Position numbers and translations under genes: made by a program
Part shown: piece after piece, positions 59,753 to 64,000 of the stretch
How positions within the stretch are numbered: the first letter of the stretch is position 1
Layout: each line of letters starts with the position of its first letter
Notes under the pieces: model-generated
What the model saw: the letters and a program-made list of their open reading frames with translations, nothing else
The model's database searches: none
Told to the model about the DNA's origin: nothing
Assembly (NCBI GenBank): GCA_018716305.1
Contig: DVKB01000032.1
Span: 1 to 64,000 of the forward strand
DNA length: 64,000 bases
Source: Candidatus Scatomonas merdigallinarum
GTDB lineage: Bacteria; Bacillota; Clostridia; Lachnospirales; Lachnospiraceae
Direction: 5' to 3'

Positions 59753-60790
59753 TTATTCCATAATCTGAAATGCCAGCCGGTAAAAGATAGGATCCTCCAT
59801 AGCGCTTTCCCCGTTGGGATATTCCGGCAGCACCTCCGAGGGCTTCCAGCCGGGATCCTTGCTGCCATCCGCCCCGTACTGGTTGCAGATGACACAGCTT
59901 TCCAGATTGGGCATCAGCGTTTTGTTTTTCTGCAGCCGCCGGATCTTTCTGGCTGCGGTTCTGCTGGACTGAGTCACCACCACCAGAAGATCTGCTTCCT
60001 CCATAATTTTCTGGCTTTTCTCGCTCAGCTCACTGCCGATATCCAGGATCACCGCGTCAAAATCTTTGTTTTCCTTTAAAATAGAAATCAGATTTTTCAT
60101 TTCCCGGGCCCCTACTCCCAGCGCCGGAAGCGCCTTCTCAAAGGGCAGCAGGCAGGCAAGCTCCTCTCTTTTTATATTCTGAAGAATATTCCAGTATGTA
60201 TCCTCCCCCGGATCCCGCAGTTCCTCCGCCAGGGATTCCTGGGCGTACTCCTCTTTGTCCATATAGACAGAGAAGCTCTGCAGAGAATCGCAGCCCACCA
60301 GGAGCGCCGGTATATCCAGCCTCTGCATCTTCCGGCACAGAGCGGCTGCCACCAGACTTTTCCCGCAGCCTCCCACCGGAGAATACACAGCGATCACCTT
60401 TGTATCCGGCTTCCGCACCGGGGCGACCTCTTCCTTTTCTTTTTCCAGTTCTGTAATCTTCCGTTCAATCATGTCCAGAATTTCTTTGTAGGGAAGATAT
60501 TTTACAATCTGCGTTACATGCTCCGGCACCTTCCGCTGAATCTCAATCCCCGGAATCAGAACCAGAATCCGCCGGATGCTGTGTTCTTCCAGATATTCTC
60601 CGTAAAAATGAGCGTCTGCCACCAAAAGATCTATATTTCTCGGGGTATGAAAAAACACTTTCGCATAAGCCGGATCCGTAATAATCTGCATCTGGGTTCT
60701 TCCCGAAAAGCGGCGGATCAATTCCTCTTCCATGGGCCGCAGATATTCATAATCACTGTCCAGAATTACCAGTTTTAACTTTTTTCCCAT
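59753..60790 (-). CDS. CpaE/MinD-like P-loop ATPase
   Basis: This 345-aa protein has an N-terminal receiver-like domain without obvious phosphorylation residues (about 1-120: KLKLVILDSDYEYLRPMEEE) and a C-terminal MinD/ParA-type ATPase. The deviant Walker A is SPVGGCGKSLVAAALC, followed by AVILDIGSELSEKSQ. This is the layout of CpaE/TadZ, the polar localiser of Flp/Tad pili. No other tad genes are nearby. It follows the FHA gene by 16 nt. Confidence 0.82.
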   Translation of the reverse strand: MGKKLKLVILDSDYEYLRPMEEELIRRFSGRTQMQIITDPAYAKVFFHTPRNIDLLVADAHFYGEYLEEHSIRRILVLIPGIEIQRKVPEHVTQIVKYLPYKEILDMIERKITELEKEKEEVAPVRKPDTKVIAVYSPVGGCGKSLVAAALCRKMQRLDIPALLVGCDSLQSFSVYMDKEEYAQESLAEELRDPGEDTYWNILQNIKREELACLLPFEKALPALGVGAREMKNLISILKENKDFDAVILDIGSELSEKSQKIMEEADLLVVVTQSSRTAARKIRRLQKNKTLMPNLESCVICNQYGADGSKDPGWKPSEVLPEYPNGESAMEDPIFYRLAFQIME

Positions 60791-60806
60791 GCCTGTTCCT
60801 CCGCCG

Positions 60807-61625
60807 TCACTCTACGCTGAATGTACAGTCAGCAAATTTCAGGATACTGCCTTTTCCGATAGGTATTTGCGCCATAGGCGCGATCCGCTGGCCGTTCAGA
60901 AAGGTTCCGTTGGCACTGCCCAGATCCATTACGTAAAAGCAGATATCGTTCCATCCCACCACAGCGTGCAGGGGGCTTACCGTACTCATCCCCGGAATCC
61001 AGCCGTCCGCCTGCTCCTGGTCGGAACCTATGGTAAACTCGGCATGGCCCACCTGAAAATTCAGGGGCTGGGGCGTATTGACGCTTTTCAGCGTCAGGGT
61101 CTCATCCTCCATAGGCGCCCGTCTCATCAGAGCTTCTTTGAGACTCTGCCAGTTTCCAAAATCCTTTTCCTTCTGAAACTCGATCTGCCGGCAGACTTCA
61201 TCTCCTCCCGGAATGTGCTCCACCATCTCCTCCAGCAGGGCGTACACCCGTTTCAGATAAATCTGACTGGTCAGAGAACTCTCCGGCACCACTGCCGGAA
61301 GGCAAAGGCAGAATACCCGCTCCTGCCCGTCCAGATAAATTCCGTCCACATCCCATACCAGATTTTCCAGAGAAATTTCCATGCGTCCCTCCAGCATGCG
61401 GATCCGATCCAACAATTTCTGTTCTACAAAGCAGATCTCATCCAGAGACATATGGGGGATCTGCCGGCCCAGGCAGGTATATCCTTCTGTAAAATAAGCC
61501 AGCTTTACTTTTTCATTAAAGCGGACGCAATGGCAGGGCAGCAGACCCCAGATTTCCCCGTTTTCCAAAAACGCCAGCGCGTTCCGATCCAACAGTTCTT
61601 CTGAATTCAGCAAAAACTCTCTCAT
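60807..61625 (-). CDS. FHA domain protein with N-terminal DUF6382-like region
   Basis: This 272-aa protein has an N-terminal domain of about 170 aa (FNEKVKLAYFTEGYTCLGRQ; VWDVDGIYLDGQERVFCLCL) matching the region I recall as DUF6382. A C-terminal FHA phosphothreonine-binding domain follows: FTIGSDQEQADGWI, VSPLHAVV, MDLGSANGTFLNG. The conserved GR of FHA is GS here. It forms a two-gene unit with the CpaE-like ATPase, again as in Tad-pilus loci. Confidence 0.82.
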   Translation of the reverse strand: MREFLLNSEELLDRNALAFLENGEIWGLLPCHCVRFNEKVKLAYFTEGYTCLGRQIPHMSLDEICFVEQKLLDRIRMLEGRMEISLENLVWDVDGIYLDGQERVFCLCLPAVVPESSLTSQIYLKRVYALLEEMVEHIPGGDEVCRQIEFQKEKDFGNWQSLKEALMRRAPMEDETLTLKSVNTPQPLNFQVGHAEFTIGSDQEQADGWIPGMSTVSPLHAVVGWNDICFYVMDLGSANGTFLNGQRIAPMAQIPIGKGSILKFADCTFSVE

Positions 61626-61693
61626 AGCGGCGCCTCCTGTTTTTTTCTACGCCCGGAAACCCCAAAGCTTCCGGTTCAAGACTTATCGTTTCT

Positions 61694-61722
61694 ATTGTAC
61701 CGCAGCAGGCTGGAAATAACAA
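61694..61722 (-). promoter_or_regulatory. Sigma-A promoter of the FHA-CpaE unit
   Basis: TTGTTA (61717-61722), a 17-nt spacer and TACAAT (61694-61699), about 70 nt before the FHA start. Confidence 0.75.
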
Positions 61723-61725
61723 GAA

Positions 61726-61754
61726 AAAAGCAGACCGGAATCTGATCTGCTTTT
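61726..61754. terminator. Terminator after feoB
   Basis: AAAAGCAGA pairs with TCTGCTTTT around an 11-nt loop, with T-rich sequence on the minus-strand side. Confidence 0.82.
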
Positions 61755-61785
61755 CTTTCTTTGTTATGATTCACAGACGCCCCGC

Positions 61786-63837
61786 TTACAGGAGTAAGCT
61801 TCCCACCTGGAATATCAGGCAGCTGACTGTCCAGGCCAGCAGCAGCTGGAAAACAATGCAGCAGACAGTAAATTTCCAGCCGCCGGATTCCCGTTTGATG
61901 GTGGCAATGGTGGCAATACAGGGAATATACAGCAGGCAGAATACCATCATGCTGAAAGCGTTCAGGGGGCCGAATCCCATTTCTCCCAGTACGCCGGACA
62001 GGGCCGCCATGCCCGCCGGGGCGCTGACATTGGAAATTCCAAAGAGTACGGAGAAACTGGATACTACCACCTCTTTGGCGGAAATTCCCGCGATCAGAGC
62101 CACCACGATCTGCCAGTACCCCAGACCCAGAGGGGCAAATACCGGGGCAATAACCCGGCCCGCCATGGAGCCGAAGCTCTGGGAAATTTCCGTGGTATAG
62201 CCGTGGACACCGAAATTCAGGATAAACCACATAATAATAGAAGCGATAAAAATCGTAGTCCCCGCCTTGGTCAGGTAATCTTTTACCTTCTCCCACACGT
62301 AAATAGCCACGGTTCTGGCGCTGGGTACTTTATATTCCGGAAGCTCGATGAGCAGATTATATTCTGTCTTTTTCCGGTCAAACACATGCAGGACAAAGGC
62401 CACCAAAATCGCCAGCAGCAGTCCCAGCACATACATGGAATAAGCTGCCACCATAGCGTACTTTCCGAAAAACATCTGGGACAGCAAAAGATAGATGGGC
62501 AGTCTGGCCGAACAGGACATCAGGGGCGTCACCAGCATGGTCTTCAGCCGGTCCCGCCGGTTCTCCAGCGCCCTGGAGGCCATGATGGCGGGAACAGAAC
62601 AGCCGAACCCAAGTACCATAGGAATAAACGCTCTTCCGGAAAGCCCCACCTTTCCCATAATGCTGTCCATGACGTAGGCCGCCCGGGACATATAACCGCT
62701 GTCCTCCAGGAAAGCCAGAGCCAGGAACAGAATAAAGATGTTGGGCAGGAAGGTGAGGATCCCTCCTACGCCGGAGATAATGCCGTCCACTACCAGAGAG
62801 ATCACCGGCGCCGCGATGCCGAGAGCTTCCATACCGCCCCGGACGCTCTCGGAAAACCAGGAAATAAACACAGACAGATAGTCCTTCAGCCAGTCCCCGA
62901 TGGTGAAGGTCAGGAAAAACACTGCCGCCATGATCACCAGGAAAATGGGGAATCCCAGCCAGCGGTTGGTAAGAATCTGGTCCACCCGGTCCGTGGCTTC
63001 CTCTTTTTCCGCCTTGTTAAACAGAACCTCCCGGACAATCTCATCGATAAAATTGTACTTCTGACGAATGATCTCCTGCTCGTAATCGCAGGTCAGTTCC
63101 TCCGGCAGTTCCACCGGATATTGTTCCGTAATGGCCTGATCCCCTTCCAGAATCTTCAGAGCGTGCCAGCGGTGATTGAACATATCCGGATATTTCTTTT
63201 TTAAAGCTTCCTTGATGATATCAATTTTATCCTCAATGTCGTCGCTGTAGACCATGGCAAATTCCCGGTGATGGTCGTGGGCGTGGGTGCTGTTTTTTTC
63301 CAGCTCCTCGTGGTGATGCACAATGGGGGTGCTTTCTTTCCGGTCGTGGTGATGCACCACCGCGTGCATGAGGATATCCAGCCCCTTCTTTTTTCTGGCG
63401 CTTACCGGGATCACCGGAATGCCCAGCATCTCCGGCAGCCGGTGCATGTCGATTTCCATCCCCCTTTTTTCCACAATGTCCATCATGTTCAGGGCCAGCA
63501 CCACCGGTTTGCCCAGCTCAATGAGCTGCAGGGTCAGATACAGGTTCCGCTCCAATGCGGACGCGTCTGCCACATCCACAATCACATCCACCTCATCGCT
63601 GAGAATGTATTCCCGGGCCACCCGCTCCTCCATGGTATAAGAAGTCAGGCTGTAGGTGCCGGGCAGATCCACCAGCTTCAATTCATGATCCTGAAAGTGG
63701 AAACTTCCCTCCACCTTCTCCACGGTCACCCCCGGCCAGTTGGCCACCTTCAGGTTGGCTCCCGTGTAGGCGTTAAACAGCGTTGTCTTTCCGCAGTTGG
63801 GATTTCCCGTAAAAGCTACATGTACTGTCTCACTCAT
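61786..63837 (-). CDS. feoB: Ferrous iron transporter FeoB
   Basis: This 683-aa protein imports Fe(II). The cytosolic G domain has G1 GNPNCGKTT (11-19), G3 DLPG (57-60), G4 NMMD (117-120) and G5 SAR (146-148). A His-rich insertion follows (10 His within residues 162-190). The membrane part has the Gate motifs (FLPNIFILFLALAFLEDSGY, GFGCSVPAIMASR, SCSARLPIYLL). It is on the short side for FeoB (usually 650-800 aa). Its ATG overlaps the end of feoA by 8 nt. Confidence 0.95.
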   Translation of the reverse strand: MSETVHVAFTGNPNCGKTTLFNAYTGANLKVANWPGVTVEKVEGSFHFQDHELKLVDLPGTYSLTSYTMEERVAREYILSDEVDVIVDVADASALERNLYLTLQLIELGKPVVLALNMMDIVEKRGMEIDMHRLPEMLGIPVIPVSARKKKGLDILMHAVVHHHDRKESTPIVHHHEELEKNSTHAHDHHREFAMVYSDDIEDKIDIIKEALKKKYPDMFNHRWHALKILEGDQAITEQYPVELPEELTCDYEQEIIRQKYNFIDEIVREVLFNKAEKEEATDRVDQILTNRWLGFPIFLVIMAAVFFLTFTIGDWLKDYLSVFISWFSESVRGGMEALGIAAPVISLVVDGIISGVGGILTFLPNIFILFLALAFLEDSGYMSRAAYVMDSIMGKVGLSGRAFIPMVLGFGCSVPAIMASRALENRRDRLKTMLVTPLMSCSARLPIYLLLSQMFFGKYAMVAAYSMYVLGLLLAILVAFVLHVFDRKKTEYNLLIELPEYKVPSARTVAIYVWEKVKDYLTKAGTTIFIASIIMWFILNFGVHGYTTEISQSFGSMAGRVIAPVFAPLGLGYWQIVVALIAGISAKEVVVSSFSVLFGISNVSAPAGMAALSGVLGEMGFGPLNAFSMMVFCLLYIPCIATIATIKRESGGWKFTVCCIVFQLLLAWTVSCLIFQVGSLLL

Positions 63838-64000
63838 GACTGCCCGCCTCCTTCACCTGGATATGTTTCAGAATCTCCTGCCCCAGAGCGAAGCGGGTTC
63901 CCCGAAGCTTGATTACCATAGCGCCCCGGCGCTTTTTATTCATCACAGTGACGGAGGTTTTTCTCGTCATGCCCAGGGCTTCCATGCGCCGCTCTGTTTC
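63830..64000 (-). CDS. feoA: FeoA-like protein, cut by the window edge
   Basis: The visible C-terminal part (about 56 codons) has RRMEALGMTRKTSVTVMNKK and VIKLRGTRFALGQEIL, the SH3-like FeoA domain that assists FeoB. The start lies beyond the window. It overlaps feoB by 8 nt. Confidence 0.87.
   Translation of the reverse strand, partial: ETERRMEALGMTRKTSVTVMNKKRRGAMVIKLRGTRFALGQEILKHIQVKEAGSHE

Overview
The window looks like a chromosomal segment of a moderately GC-rich anaerobic Firmicute, most likely a gut Lachnospiraceae. Supporting signs are the order tig-clpP-clpX-lon-ysxC-ecfA1-ecfA2-ecfT-truA-rplM-rpsI, anaerobic radical-SAM enzymes (ThiH, an NrdG-like activase), EFR1-type ferredoxin remains, a DUF6128 protein, and strong sigma-A style promoters with AGGAGG ribosome binding sites. 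The species cannot be fixed from sequence reading alone.

Layout. 1-10.9 kb, all on the minus strand: a housekeeping block of trigger factor, ClpP, ClpX, Lon, the GTPase YsxC, the ECF vitamin-transporter motor, TruA and ribosomal proteins L13 and S9. 11-26 kb: mixed housekeeping genes (DJ-1/PfpI, CYTH protein, XRE regulator, ProC, AsnB, RluA-type pseudouridine synthase, an orphan substrate-binding lipoprotein, RlmI, radical SAM protein, polyphosphate:AMP phosphotransferase, SfsA, TrmO, YitT, endonuclease III, alpha/beta hydrolase, methyltransferase). 26.5-36.1 kb: an accessory catabolic island with an MFS carrier, two uroporphyrinogen-decarboxylase-fold (methyltransferase-like) proteins, a DcuC-type and an SLC13-type carrier, and two PucR-type regulators. 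36.2-39.6 kb: an AT-richer, scarred segment with ATPase remnants, a 60-bp hairpin repeat in two copies, and an Rrf2 - DUF3786 - DUF1638 module that runs into a decapitated ferredoxin gene. 39.6-51.4 kb: tRNA-Ser(CGA), TadA, a DUF6128 protein, then a long minus-strand run: a three-gene xanthine-dehydrogenase-type molybdenum hydroxylase, an EndoQ-UvrD fusion, a phosphopantetheinyl transferase, FliB, a Cof-type phosphatase and the NrdG-like activase. 51.4-55.7 kb: a broken DUF4160 pair, LysO, an Lsa-type ABC-F protein and an IS91-like transposase remnant. 56-59.7 kb: the thiS-F-G-H-E thiazole operon, with an unusual leader. 59.7-64 kb: a CpaE-like ATPase, an FHA protein and feoAB (feoA cut by the window edge).

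The most interesting items are: (1) the thi leader, where a perfect promoter is followed by a 32-codon upstream ORF that contains a complete terminator hairpin and whose stop overlaps the TTG start of thiS, with no recognisable TPP riboswitch; (2) the UROD/PucR/anion-carrier island, which lacks a corrinoid protein; (3) the Rrf2 module with two matching palindromic operators. All product names come from reading the translated sequence and recalling families; no database search was run.
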